From Candidatus Limnocylindrales bacterium (lineage in GTDB: Bacteria > Moduliflexota > Moduliflexia > Moduliflexales > JAUQPW01): a stretch of 64,000 bases of DNA. The DNA is taken from contig DATMBG010000022.1 in assembly GCA_035559535.1 (NCBI GenBank), positions 186,001 to 250,000 of the forward strand, read 5' to 3'. Below, piece after piece: positions 8,912-16,901 of the stretch. Position 1 is the first letter of the stretch, and the number at the start of each line of letters is the position of its first letter. Both the position numbers and the translations under genes were made by a program. The notes beneath the pieces were generated by a model. It had not been told where the DNA came from. It made no database searches and saw only the letters and a program-made list of their open reading frames with translations.

Positions 8912-8934
8912 GTGATAACAACCTGTGTTGTCAC
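8912..8934 (-). promoter_or_regulatory. Candidate operator upstream of the Ldh-type gene
   Basis: GTGATAACA and TGTTGTCAC form a 9-bp inverted repeat (8 of 9 matching) around ACCTG. On the minus strand a TATAAA hexamer follows it, 20-25 nt before the ATG. The layout fits a repressor site over a promoter for the three leftmost catabolic genes. No regulator gene is adjacent. Confidence 0.35.
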
Positions 8935-8963
8935 ATTAGTCCCTTTTCCGGTTAATAAGATGC

Positions 8964-8988
8964 AAAGCCCTCCTCTGCTTGGGGCTTT
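8964..8988. terminator. Possible terminator hairpin between mutase subunit and Ldh gene
   Basis: AAAGCCC and GGGCTTT pair around an 11-nt loop. Only three to four T residues follow on either strand, so termination would be weak. It lies downstream of the leftward B12-binding subunit gene. Confidence 0.3.
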
Positions 8989-9100
8989 TGAGCAGGTTTC
9001 TTACCGCCTTCTGGGGTAACTTAAAGTTTGAGTCCTTTCCTGGATGAGGGAAAGTTTCTTAATCTTCTTTTGCTTCTTCTGACCGGGTTCAAGGTCTGAT

Positions 9101-9520
9101 TCAGGCCGGTTTTTCGATCTTTCGCTTGATATGGGTTTGAATAAAATGGATGATCTCTTCCAGGGAAGTTCCTACCGGAAAAATTCCATCCACACCCGAT
9201 TCCTTCAGCTTAGGAATATCTTGATCTGGAATGGTTCCTCCCAGTACCACCAGCATCTCATCTAAAACCCCTTTTTCTTTAAGAAATCCGGTTAACTTGG
9301 GAACAAGCCGCATGTGAGCGCCGGAAAGAAGACTTACACCGATTACATCGACATCCTCATGGATAGCTGCCTGGGCAACCTGATCCGGGGTCAGTCGCAT
9401 TCCCAGGTAAATAACCTCCATACCGGCATCTCGCAAGGCCTTTGCGATGACCTTTATGCCTCGATCGTGTCCATCTAAACCGAGCTTTCCTAATAATACT
9501 TTAATTGGCCGTTCCGACAT
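9101..9520 (-). CDS. B12-binding (small) subunit of acyl-CoA mutase
   Basis: This 139-aa protein is a stand-alone cobalamin-binding domain. It has the base-off motif DGHDRG (DxHxxG) near residue 16, then VSLLSGAH and the GGTIPD motif near the C-terminus. It matches the C-terminal domain of methylmalonyl-CoA mutase, so with the separate large subunit immediately upstream it forms a split enzyme, as in archaea and some bacteria. I place the start at MSERPIKV (9520). An upstream in-frame extension would translate the adjacent palindromic repeat and is not credible. Usual partners MeaB and the epimerase are not in the window. Confidence 0.9.
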   Translation of the reverse strand: MSERPIKVLLGKLGLDGHDRGIKVIAKALRDAGMEVIYLGMRLTPDQVAQAAIHEDVDVIGVSLLSGAHMRLVPKLTGFLKEKGVLDEMLVVLGGTIPDQDIPKLKESGVDGIFPVGTSLEEIIHFIQTHIKRKIEKPA

Positions 9521-9532
9521 AGGAATAAGCAG

Positions 9533-9703
9533 GAGAGTGTGGGAGTGTGGGAGTATGGAGGTATGGGAGTAGGGAAGTAGGGAAGTGTGGGAGTGTGGGA
9601 GTGTGGAAAGTAAAGTGTTCATACCTCCATACCCCCATACCCCCATACCTCCATACTCCCATACCCCCATACCTCCATACTCCCACACTCCCGTACTTTC
9701 ATA
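9533..9703. repeat. G-rich tandem-word palindrome, copy 1
   Basis: A G-rich arm of repeats such as GTGGGAGTGTGGGAG and TATGGAGG (about 9536-9605) is followed by a C-rich inverted arm (about 9620-9700) around the core GTGGAAAGTAAAGTGTTC. The transcript could form a hairpin of ~70 nt arms; the G-rich strand also has G-quadruplex potential. It fills the gap between the two mutase subunit genes. Related copies occur at 33640, 49254 and 55067. Confidence 0.85.
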
Positions 9704-9705
9704 CC

Positions 9706-11415
9706 TTAAAAAACGGCGGGATCTTTGTAGTCTCCGTACAATTCTCGAAGTGTACCCATAATTTCCCCTTCTGTGGCATAAACCTTTACGGCCTCCAAAA
9801 TCCGAGGCATGAGGTTTTCATTTTTCTCTACCGCCTCTCGTAGTCTATCCAGTGCCTTATCTACTTCTCTTTGATTTCGGGATTTTTTAACTTCTGCCAA
9901 TCGTTCCTTTTGTCGGTCTTCTTCTGCCGGGTCGAATTCAAAGACCTCGATGGGTTGTTGAACTTCGGACTGATAGGCATTTACACCGACGACCAGATAA
10001 TCCTTTTTTTCGATTTTTTGTTGATACTGATAGGCAGCTTCTGAGATTTCCTTTTCGATATATCCCTTCTCTATGGCTGTAAGCATCCCTTCGAGCATAC
10101 TTCCCTTGCCGAGGGTCTCGATTTTTTCTATATACTCTTGGGCTTTTTCTTCCATGGTATTGGTTAGAGATTCTACGAAATAAGATCCGGCCAGTGGATC
10201 AATGGTATTGACGACCCCACTTTCATGTCCGATGATTTGCTGGGTGCGTAAGGATATCATCATGGCCTCTTCCGAAGGAATATCATAAGCTTCGTCGTAT
10301 CCACTGACATGGAGAGATTGAGTTCCTCCCAGGACCGCGGCCAGTGCCTGAATGGTTCCCCGGATGATGTTATTTTTAGGTTGTTCCCGAACCAGGGTAG
10401 AACCCAGGGTCTGGGTATGGAACCGAACCCGCATAGATTCGGCTTTTTTAGCCCCATATCGTTCTTTCATAATTCTGGCCCACAACCTTCTGGCAGCTCG
10501 AAACTTGCTGATCTCCTCAAAAAAATCATTGTGGCAACCGAAGAAGAAGGACAGCCGGGGTGCAAAATCGTCTAGGGCGAGGCCGCGTTGAAGACCGCCT
10601 TCCACATAAGCCATCCCTTGGGCCAGGGTAAAAGCGAGTTCCTGTACGGCAGTAGACCCGGCCTCACGGGTATGATAACCCGAGATGGAAATGGTATTCC
10701 AGTTGGGAACATAGCGGGTACAATACTCTACGACATCCAGGGTAATCTTAAAAGCCGGGCGGGGAGGAAGACCAAAGGTTTTCTGCCCATGGAATTCCTT
10801 TAACGAATCGTTCTGGACCGTTCCCCGCAAATCTTCCCATTTAACACCCCGTTTCTCGGCCACAGCCAATAAAAGACTCAACAACACAATTGCCGGATGG
10901 TTGATGGTTAAAGAAATACTCACCCGATCCAGCGGAATTCCTTCAAACAGCTCTTCCATATCCCGAAGGGTATCAATGGCAACTCCTAATCGTCCCACTT
11001 CTCCTTCTGCCAGAGGATGATCTGAATCATAACCTGTGAGAGTCGGATGATCAAAGTCCGTACTAATACCTGTTTGTCCATGCTTGAGAAGGAAGCGGTA
11101 CCGTTCGTTGGTTGATCGGGCCGTTCCAAATCCGGCAATCTGCCGTCGGGTCCACAGCCGCCCCCGATACATGGTGGGATATACCCCTCGGGTAAATGGA
11201 AAGGCACCGGGAAAGTTCAGATCCTTCAAATAATCCAGCTCCTTCACATCTTCAGGGGTGTAGACCCGCTTGACTTCCAGGTCAGAAACAGTTCGAAAGG
11301 TTTCACGCTGTTCAGGAGTCTTCTTAAGGACAGGAGCCAGGATCTCCGATTCCCATTTTTCTTGGGTTTCTTTGATCTGCTCCAGGGCTTTTTCATTAAA
11401 AAGTTTAGGGTCCAT
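9706..11415 (-). CDS. Acyl-CoA mutase large subunit (methylmalonyl-CoA mutase type)
   Basis: This 569-aa TIM-barrel subunit of a B12-dependent acyl-CoA mutase shows GVYPTMYRGRLWTRRQIAGF, DFDHPTLTGYDSDHP, RGTIQALAAVLGGTQSLH and the LRTQQIIGHESG block. It carries no B12 domain of its own; that is the next gene. Family members interconvert branched and linear CoA thioesters by radical rearrangement. Whether the substrate is methylmalonyl-, isobutyryl- or another acyl-CoA is not settled. I chose ATG 11415 because GGAGG lies 7 nt upstream; an upstream in-frame start would add 20 residues running toward the SDR stop. Gap to the SDR gene is 34 nt. Confidence 0.9.
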   Translation of the reverse strand: MDPKLFNEKALEQIKETQEKWESEILAPVLKKTPEQRETFRTVSDLEVKRVYTPEDVKELDYLKDLNFPGAFPFTRGVYPTMYRGRLWTRRQIAGFGTARSTNERYRFLLKHGQTGISTDFDHPTLTGYDSDHPLAEGEVGRLGVAIDTLRDMEELFEGIPLDRVSISLTINHPAIVLLSLLLAVAEKRGVKWEDLRGTVQNDSLKEFHGQKTFGLPPRPAFKITLDVVEYCTRYVPNWNTISISGYHTREAGSTAVQELAFTLAQGMAYVEGGLQRGLALDDFAPRLSFFFGCHNDFFEEISKFRAARRLWARIMKERYGAKKAESMRVRFHTQTLGSTLVREQPKNNIIRGTIQALAAVLGGTQSLHVSGYDEAYDIPSEEAMMISLRTQQIIGHESGVVNTIDPLAGSYFVESLTNTMEEKAQEYIEKIETLGKGSMLEGMLTAIEKGYIEKEISEAAYQYQQKIEKKDYLVVGVNAYQSEVQQPIEVFEFDPAEEDRQKERLAEVKKSRNQREVDKALDRLREAVEKNENLMPRILEAVKVYATEGEIMGTLRELYGDYKDPAVF

Positions 11416-11449
11416 CTTTAAACCTCCGATTAACAAGGTATTTGGTTTT

Positions 11450-12202
11450 TTAAATTTCGGCCGTCTGTCCGCCATCTACGGCCAGCAGGGCTCCCGTAAC
11501 AAAGGAAGATTCATGGGAAGCCAGAAACAGAGCCGCATAAGCCAGTTCTTCAGGTCGACCCAGACGTCCCATGGGAAAAGTGGCTGCAAAGGCCTCTAAT
11601 TCCTTGGGGGATAAAACTTCCCTCAACATGGGAGTATCGGTAGGCCCCGGACAGAGGGCATTAACCCGTATTTTGTCTTTAGCGTGATCTATGGCCATGG
11701 CTTTGGTAAGCAAAGCCACCCCGCCTTTAGAAGTCACGTAAGCTACGGTGTTTTTAGCTGCGTCATGGGCTCCGGTTGAGGAAGATACGTTGATAATAGA
11801 ACCTCCACCGCGTCGAATCATATGAGGAAGTACCGCCTTGCAACATAGGAAGGTCCCCGTCAGGTTAACGGAAATTACCCGGTTCCAGGTTTTCTCATCG
11901 GTAGTTAAAACGGTGCCGAACGTAAGGATCCCGGCTCCGTTGAACAAAATATCGATACCCCCATAAGCGTCGAGGGTTGTCTCAACCATCCGTTGGACCT
12001 GAGTGAAATCCGAAACATCTACTTCAACAAAAAGAGCTTCTCCTCCGGTATTTTTGATGCTCTGAACAGTCTGTTGACCTGCATAGGATTGGGAGTCGGC
12101 TACGGTGATCCTGGCCCCTTCTCGGGCAAACAGTTCGGCCGTAGCCCGCCCAATACCAGAACCCCCTCCGGTTATAATGGCCACTTTATCTTTGAGTCGC
12201 AT
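11450..12202 (-). CDS. SDR family oxidoreductase
   Basis: This 250-aa classical short-chain dehydrogenase has the cofactor motif TGGGSGIGRA (11-20), NGAG, active-site serine in NVSSSTGAH, YVTSK with catalytic Tyr and Lys, and the CPGPTDTPM block. The aspartate in VADS at the end of the second strand favours NAD over NADP. It lies between the NAD-dependent epimerase and the acyl-CoA mutase in a leftward run, so it probably oxidises an alcohol intermediate of the same pathway. The exact substrate is unknown. All SDR catalytic residues are present. Confidence 0.9.
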   Translation of the reverse strand: MRLKDKVAIITGGGSGIGRATAELFAREGARITVADSQSYAGQQTVQSIKNTGGEALFVEVDVSDFTQVQRMVETTLDAYGGIDILFNGAGILTFGTVLTTDEKTWNRVISVNLTGTFLCCKAVLPHMIRRGGGSIINVSSSTGAHDAAKNTVAYVTSKGGVALLTKAMAIDHAKDKIRVNALCPGPTDTPMLREVLSPKELEAFAATFPMGRLGRPEELAYAALFLASHESSFVTGALLAVDGGQTAEI

Positions 12203-12302
12203 GGAAAATTACTCCTTCTGTTAAATCTTTTATGGGAAAAGTTTTAATCTTAAGAGAGTTTCTGCATGTATCTCTTCGTATTTCTTTGCATTCCTGGGCG
12301 TT

Positions 12303-13328
12303 TTATCCATTTTGAGACTGGCGGGTTTCCGTCAGGTAACGCCGATAGGTTTGGATGTATTCGGCCACACCGTCACGAATATTCGTAAAACGAGGTTGAT
12401 AACCGAGCTGTTCCTGTGCATTTTGAATACTTAATATCCCCCTATATCGAATCTCGATTAAATCTGCTTCAGACAGGCCGGATCCGATCTGGATATCTGC
12501 GTCCGGGATCAGGCTTTTAACAATTTCAGCAACCTGCCCGGCTGTAACCAGGGGTTGTCCGGTCGCTGCATAGAAGATACGGTCTTTTACTTTATCGGCA
12601 GGGATTTCAAGGGCTTTTATGGCTAACTGGGTAACATCTTCCACGTGGGTATAGTCCCTCGGGAACTCCCGACCTTTTTCGAAGCGGGTCGGTAGACCTC
12701 GAACCGAGTTTTCAACCATGGGTTTGATGAAGATCGGCCACTGCATACCAAAGCCGTAAACGGCCGAAGGGCGTAGTGTAATGAAATCGAGTCCAAAGCT
12801 CTGATGGTAGGCAAAGCAGAAGGCTTCGCCGGCAACTTTGGAGGCTCCATAAAAACTGGAACCGGGACCTTCTTGAGGTAACAGCACCGGATGTGCGGCA
12901 TCGATGGGCTGGTATTGGACAGAGGGTAATACACCGATGGAACTGAAATACACGATACGTTGGAGTTTGAAAAGTCGAGCGGCTTCCAGGATATTCATCG
13001 TGCCTCCTAAATTGACACGCAGGGCTTCTAGAGGTTCCCGGGACAAATACACCGGATTCACAATGGTTGCCATATGGATCACTTTTCGTGGGCGATACTC
13101 CTGGATAACCTGAAAGAGGCGTGACCAGCTTTCTATACGACCCTGAGCAAAAACAGGAACATGGCGGATTTTATCCTTATCCAGAACCGGTTTTAATATC
13201 CAGGCAGCTTCAGGACCCGGTTCTTTGATATCGTACATAATCACCGGATACCCCCTCTCGGCCAGGTGGCGAGTGAGGTAACTCCCGATAAATCCGGTAC
13301 CTCCTGTAATCAATACTGCTTCATCCAC
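12303..13328 (-). CDS. NAD-dependent epimerase/dehydratase family protein
   Basis: This 341-aa extended SDR has an N-terminal TGGTGFIGSYL Rossmann motif, the active-site serine in YFSSIGVLPS, and a YGASKVAGE motif with catalytic Tyr and Lys. These proteins act on nucleotide sugars or free sugar derivatives. In catabolic clusters of this make-up, relatives are often sugar or sugar-acid dehydrogenases or isomerases, so a role on the transported sugar is plausible. It starts 16 nt after the permease stop, clearly co-transcribed. Substrate unknown. Confidence 0.87.
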   Translation of the reverse strand: MDEAVLITGGTGFIGSYLTRHLAERGYPVIMYDIKEPGPEAAWILKPVLDKDKIRHVPVFAQGRIESWSRLFQVIQEYRPRKVIHMATIVNPVYLSREPLEALRVNLGGTMNILEAARLFKLQRIVYFSSIGVLPSVQYQPIDAAHPVLLPQEGPGSSFYGASKVAGEAFCFAYHQSFGLDFITLRPSAVYGFGMQWPIFIKPMVENSVRGLPTRFEKGREFPRDYTHVEDVTQLAIKALEIPADKVKDRIFYAATGQPLVTAGQVAEIVKSLIPDADIQIGSGLSEADLIEIRYRGILSIQNAQEQLGYQPRFTNIRDGVAEYIQTYRRYLTETRQSQNG

Positions 13329-13344
13329 TTTCCTTTCTCCTTTC

Positions 13345-14199
13345 TTATTTTATAGCCCCTAAAGTTAAACCGCGAGTTAGATATTTTTGAACCAGCAGGG
13401 AAAGGACAAAAATAGGGGCCGATGCAATGACCGAAAGTGCACCGGCTGCCCCCCAGAAGGTAGATTCGGAACCAAAAAATCCACTCATTTTTACAGGTAG
13501 AGTCACCACCTTAGAGCGGGTTAAAATAACGGCGAATAGAAACTCATTCCAACTGAAGATGAAAGTAAAGACCGTGGTGGCAATCAATCCTGCTGCCGAA
13601 AGAGGTAAGGCAATGGACCAAAATACCCGAAAAACCGAGGCGCCATCTACCAGAGCACTCTCTTCCACTTCGACAGGTACATCCCGGAAGTATCCTCGCA
13701 TCATCCAGATAACGTAGGGTGTGTTAAAAGCTGCATAGAGAAGGATCAGGCCGTGGTAGGTATCTACCCATTTGAGGGTACGAAAAAGCAGAAAAACAGG
13801 AAAGGCAATGGCAATAGGAGGTAGCATTCGTTGGGACAGAACCCAAAAAGCAAAATTCCTTCCCCCTGTTTTAAAGCGGGCCATACTATAAGCAGCCGGA
13901 CAACCTATGATCATGGCCAAGATAGTGGCCCCTCCTGCGATCACGAGGCTATTGACCAACGCATCGATGGATCGGTTTCTCACCAGGGATTGAAAATGAT
14001 CGAAGTCTAGGGATCTGGGAAACCAGACCGGAGGATTATGGAAATACTCGCTGGGCCGTTTTACCGACATGCTAAAGATCCAGTAAATGGGAAATAAAAA
14101 GAACAAAAAGGCCAGGATCATGACCACATATCGTAATCCATACCTTCGGAGAAAGTAGGTGACTCCTTTATGTTTTGAAGCAACAGCTAAACTCTGCAT
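13345..14199 (-). CDS. Carbohydrate ABC transporter permease (MalG-type)
   Basis: This 284-aa inner-membrane protein has six predicted membrane spans beginning near residue 25. The EAA loop is clear (EESALVDGASVFRVFWSIALP), which docks the ATPase. It belongs to the MalG/UgpE family of sugar importers and pairs with the MalF-type permease just upstream (63 nt gap) and the binding protein before that. No ATPase gene is found in the window, so a shared MsmK/UgpC-type ATPase encoded elsewhere is likely. Confidence 0.92.
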   Translation of the reverse strand: MQSLAVASKHKGVTYFLRRYGLRYVVMILAFLFFLFPIYWIFSMSVKRPSEYFHNPPVWFPRSLDFDHFQSLVRNRSIDALVNSLVIAGGATILAMIIGCPAAYSMARFKTGGRNFAFWVLSQRMLPPIAIAFPVFLLFRTLKWVDTYHGLILLYAAFNTPYVIWMMRGYFRDVPVEVEESALVDGASVFRVFWSIALPLSAAGLIATTVFTFIFSWNEFLFAVILTRSKVVTLPVKMSGFFGSESTFWGAAGALSVIASAPIFVLSLLVQKYLTRGLTLGAIK

Positions 14200-14262
14200 T
14201 GAACCGAAAAAACCTGACCTTCGACTCCTCCCCTGGGGAAGGAAGCCGAAGGGTTGGGTTTT

Positions 14263-15207
14263 CTACTCCTCACTAAATCGACGAAGGAAAAGGGTCGTTG
14301 CGGTAGAGACCAAAATAAGGACAATAAAGGCCATTGCCGCCGTGTAGCCCAGGCGGAAATTTTTAAAACCTAAGGTATAGATATAAAAAGTAATGGTTTC
14401 CGTAAAGGTCCCCGGTCCGCCCACGGTCAGGGCAAAAATTAGATCGAAGATTTTGAATACATCCAGACTTCGAATAATCAAGGCAATGATCATAATCGGT
14501 CGAATCAAAGGCAACGTCATATGCCAGAAAGTCTGCCAGGCTGTGGCCCCATCCAGGGCAGCCGCTTCATAAAGTTCCGGATTAATGGCGCTTAGACCGG
14601 CCAGTAAAGCCAGAAACATAAAGGGGGTCCATTGCCAGACTTCCGCTACAATCAGGGAAAAGTACACCGTTTTAGGATTGATCAGCCACACCAGGTTGAC
14701 AGGATGTCCGAGTATCCAACCCAATACCTCATTGATAGGCCCATATTGAGTGTCCCATAGCATACGCCATCCATATCCTACCACCACCGGACACATAATG
14801 GTTGGCAAAATCAGCAGGGGGATGAGGATCTGCTTACCTGGAAGCTTACCCACCAGGACTTGAGCCAGAAGGAGTCCCAGGATAAGCTCGGCACTGACCG
14901 CTACCACCATGATGAACAGAGTGTGTCCCAAGGCTTCCCACATTCGGGTATCCTGAAGGACCTGGATGTAATTGCCAAGGCCTATAAAAGGGCGTTCTCT
15001 TCGTTGGAAAGTCCAGTCTAAAAAGCTAATCCAGAAAAGGTACAGAATGGGGAAGATGGTAAATGAGAGGATCAAAATAACCGAGGGAGCCACCAAGAGA
15101 TATCGAATACCACGTCCCCCCCAGATAAATTTACCCCGTTGCGGGGCTACAGCCTCAACAGATTTTTTAGATCCGGTGGGTACCACGGGAGTATCGATGA
15201 TTTGCAT
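14263..15207 (-). CDS. Sugar ABC transporter permease (MalF-type)
   Basis: This 314-aa permease has six membrane spans, the first at about residues 35-58, after a basic cytoplasmic tail. The EAA motif YEAAALDGATAWQTFWHMTLP is intact. It is the MalF/UgpA-type partner of the next gene. Order on the minus strand is binding protein, this permease, MalG-type permease, the usual layout of CUT1 sugar importers. The substrate is probably the sugar or sugar acid handled by the surrounding enzymes. Confidence 0.92.
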   Translation of the reverse strand: MQIIDTPVVPTGSKKSVEAVAPQRGKFIWGGRGIRYLLVAPSVILILSFTIFPILYLFWISFLDWTFQRRERPFIGLGNYIQVLQDTRMWEALGHTLFIMVVAVSAELILGLLLAQVLVGKLPGKQILIPLLILPTIMCPVVVGYGWRMLWDTQYGPINEVLGWILGHPVNLVWLINPKTVYFSLIVAEVWQWTPFMFLALLAGLSAINPELYEAAALDGATAWQTFWHMTLPLIRPIMIIALIIRSLDVFKIFDLIFALTVGGPGTFTETITFYIYTLGFKNFRLGYTAAMAFIVLILVSTATTLFLRRFSEE

Positions 15208-15221
15208 TTAATTTTTGGTTT

Positions 15222-15301
15222 ATGGTCCATCGTCCGTTGTCCTTTGTGGAGTTTAGTCTATAATTAACCTCTGACAACGGACAACGGACTGAGGACTATA
15301 G
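15222..15301. repeat. Intergenic palindrome (GTCCGTTGTCC word)
   Basis: Arms containing CGTCCGTTGTCC and GGACAACGGAC are inverted around TATAATT. The element nearly fills the gap between the binding-protein and permease genes. The same word reappears once just after 63748. Confidence 0.6.
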
Positions 15302-15305
15302 ACTC

Positions 15306-16751
15306 CTACCTGGGATAGGCATTAGGTCTGCTGGCCCATTCTTTGTAAGCTTCCCGTTGTTTATCTACCCCAAGCCTTTGCGTGATGGCATCCCATTCTG
15401 CCGCAGCTTTATCCAAAGCTTCTTTAGGAGGTGTTCCCGCGTAGGCAGCTACGGCTGCTCGATCCAGAGCTTCTTCATATTCCCGTGCACCGGGTATGGC
15501 CAGATCCAGAAGACCTTTTTCGGCTCCGAGTTTGAGGACATCCAGATACTCCCCGGCATTATCCCATTGAGATCGATACTCTTTAGATTCATAATGGCTC
15601 AAACGGTAGGGATCCCGTAAGGCGTAAGGAAGCATGACCCGTTGGAGGCTGATCTCCTTGCTGGTAAGCCATTGAATGAAAAGGTAAGCGGCTTCTTTGT
15701 TTGGACTATCCGACGATACACCCAGATTGAATCCTGCAGCCAGCTCGGGATGGCCTCCGGGAGGCAAGGCATAACCAACCTTACCGATAACCTTCGTTTC
15801 CGGCATCCATTTAAGTTGCTCGGCCCGATCTCTATAACCTTGCGACCAACGACCGGGGGGTGGCCAACTGATAATCATGGCAACCTTACCGTCCATCCAG
15901 GCGCTGAAGACTTCGATAAAGCTCCACTTTTCAATTCCAGGGGGCATATTTTTGTTGTTATTTACCATGTCCGTAAGGGCCTTAATGGCGGCTTCGCTGT
16001 TGATGGTAGCCTTCATGGTTTCAGGATCGAAGAATTTGGCTCCGTAGACTCGAAGCTCTTCTTCGACCCAGGGGTAGGTCTGGCCTGCGGCTCGTTGAAT
16101 AGCACATCCGTGGCCTCCACTGGCGGCTAATCTCTCTTTGAAGAAGGCACAGATTTGATCCCATTCCTGCCAGGTCTGAGGGGGGCGTAAGTCCTGACCA
16201 TACTTGGCCTTATAGGCCTCCTGGTTTGCCTTATCCCCAAATAAATCCTTTCGATAATACATGACAAAGGTGTCCCCATCGTCAAAGATTCCATAATGCT
16301 TTCCTTTCCAGACCAGCCACTGTTGATAGGTAGGATGGATATCATCCAGAGCTCCCGGGGGCATATACTTATTCATGAAATCATCCAGAGGCTCCAGGGC
16401 TCCCGCCTCAACCAGATCCGCCTGCCAGGCCGGGACGTAGTTGATAACATCGAAATCCCCCGACCCGGCCAGATGGGCAGTTACTATCTTGGAGAAAAGT
16501 TCAGGGAAAGGAGTTTCAATGGTCTGGACTTTAATACCCGTTAGCTTCTCCCACAGGGGACCCGAGAAGACTATAGGGTCCTGCGCCTGCAATCCGGCTT
16601 CCCATATTACCCGCAATGTGATTCCTTTGTATTTCTTAGCAGCTTCCACTGCAATATCTGCGGCAGATTTCTCTTGACCATAACTTTGCAATCCAAAACT
16701 TAGTAGAGCCAAGATAGAAATTACAAATACCGAATGGATTTTCCAGTTCAT
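15306..16751 (-). CDS. Extracellular sugar-binding protein of ABC transporter
   Basis: This 481-aa protein begins with a Sec signal peptide (hydrophobic stretch FVISILALLSFGL, cleavage likely after LQSYGQ). The body matches family 1 extracellular solute-binding proteins: LWEKLTGIKVQTIETPF, DVINYVPAWQADLVEAG, the mid-protein YYRKDLFGD, and AAYLFIQWLTSKE near the C-terminus. It should deliver sugar or a sugar derivative to the two permeases downstream. A gap of 98 nt occupied by a palindrome separates it from them, which could allow higher expression of the binding protein. Confidence 0.9.
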   Translation of the reverse strand: MNWKIHSVFVISILALLSFGLQSYGQEKSAADIAVEAAKKYKGITLRVIWEAGLQAQDPIVFSGPLWEKLTGIKVQTIETPFPELFSKIVTAHLAGSGDFDVINYVPAWQADLVEAGALEPLDDFMNKYMPPGALDDIHPTYQQWLVWKGKHYGIFDDGDTFVMYYRKDLFGDKANQEAYKAKYGQDLRPPQTWQEWDQICAFFKERLAASGGHGCAIQRAAGQTYPWVEEELRVYGAKFFDPETMKATINSEAAIKALTDMVNNNKNMPPGIEKWSFIEVFSAWMDGKVAMIISWPPPGRWSQGYRDRAEQLKWMPETKVIGKVGYALPPGGHPELAAGFNLGVSSDSPNKEAAYLFIQWLTSKEISLQRVMLPYALRDPYRLSHYESKEYRSQWDNAGEYLDVLKLGAEKGLLDLAIPGAREYEEALDRAAVAAYAGTPPKEALDKAAAEWDAITQRLGVDKQREAYKEWASRPNAYPR

Positions 16752-16901
16752 AGGCTTTGATCTCCCCTTATTTCACCAAGGTAAAAGCCGAAAATAAAAC
16801 ATTCCTCCCTTTACCTTATATTAATTATTTTATCATTTACCTTATTTTCGTGGTGCTTTTGGGTGACGAAGTGTTTTTGTAACAAAGCCGTTAAATGATT
16901 T

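Noticed and set aside
9521-9688. N-terminal extension of the B12-binding subunit
   Set aside because: The extension translates the palindromic repeat (MWEYGGMGV...); the conserved domain starts at 9520.
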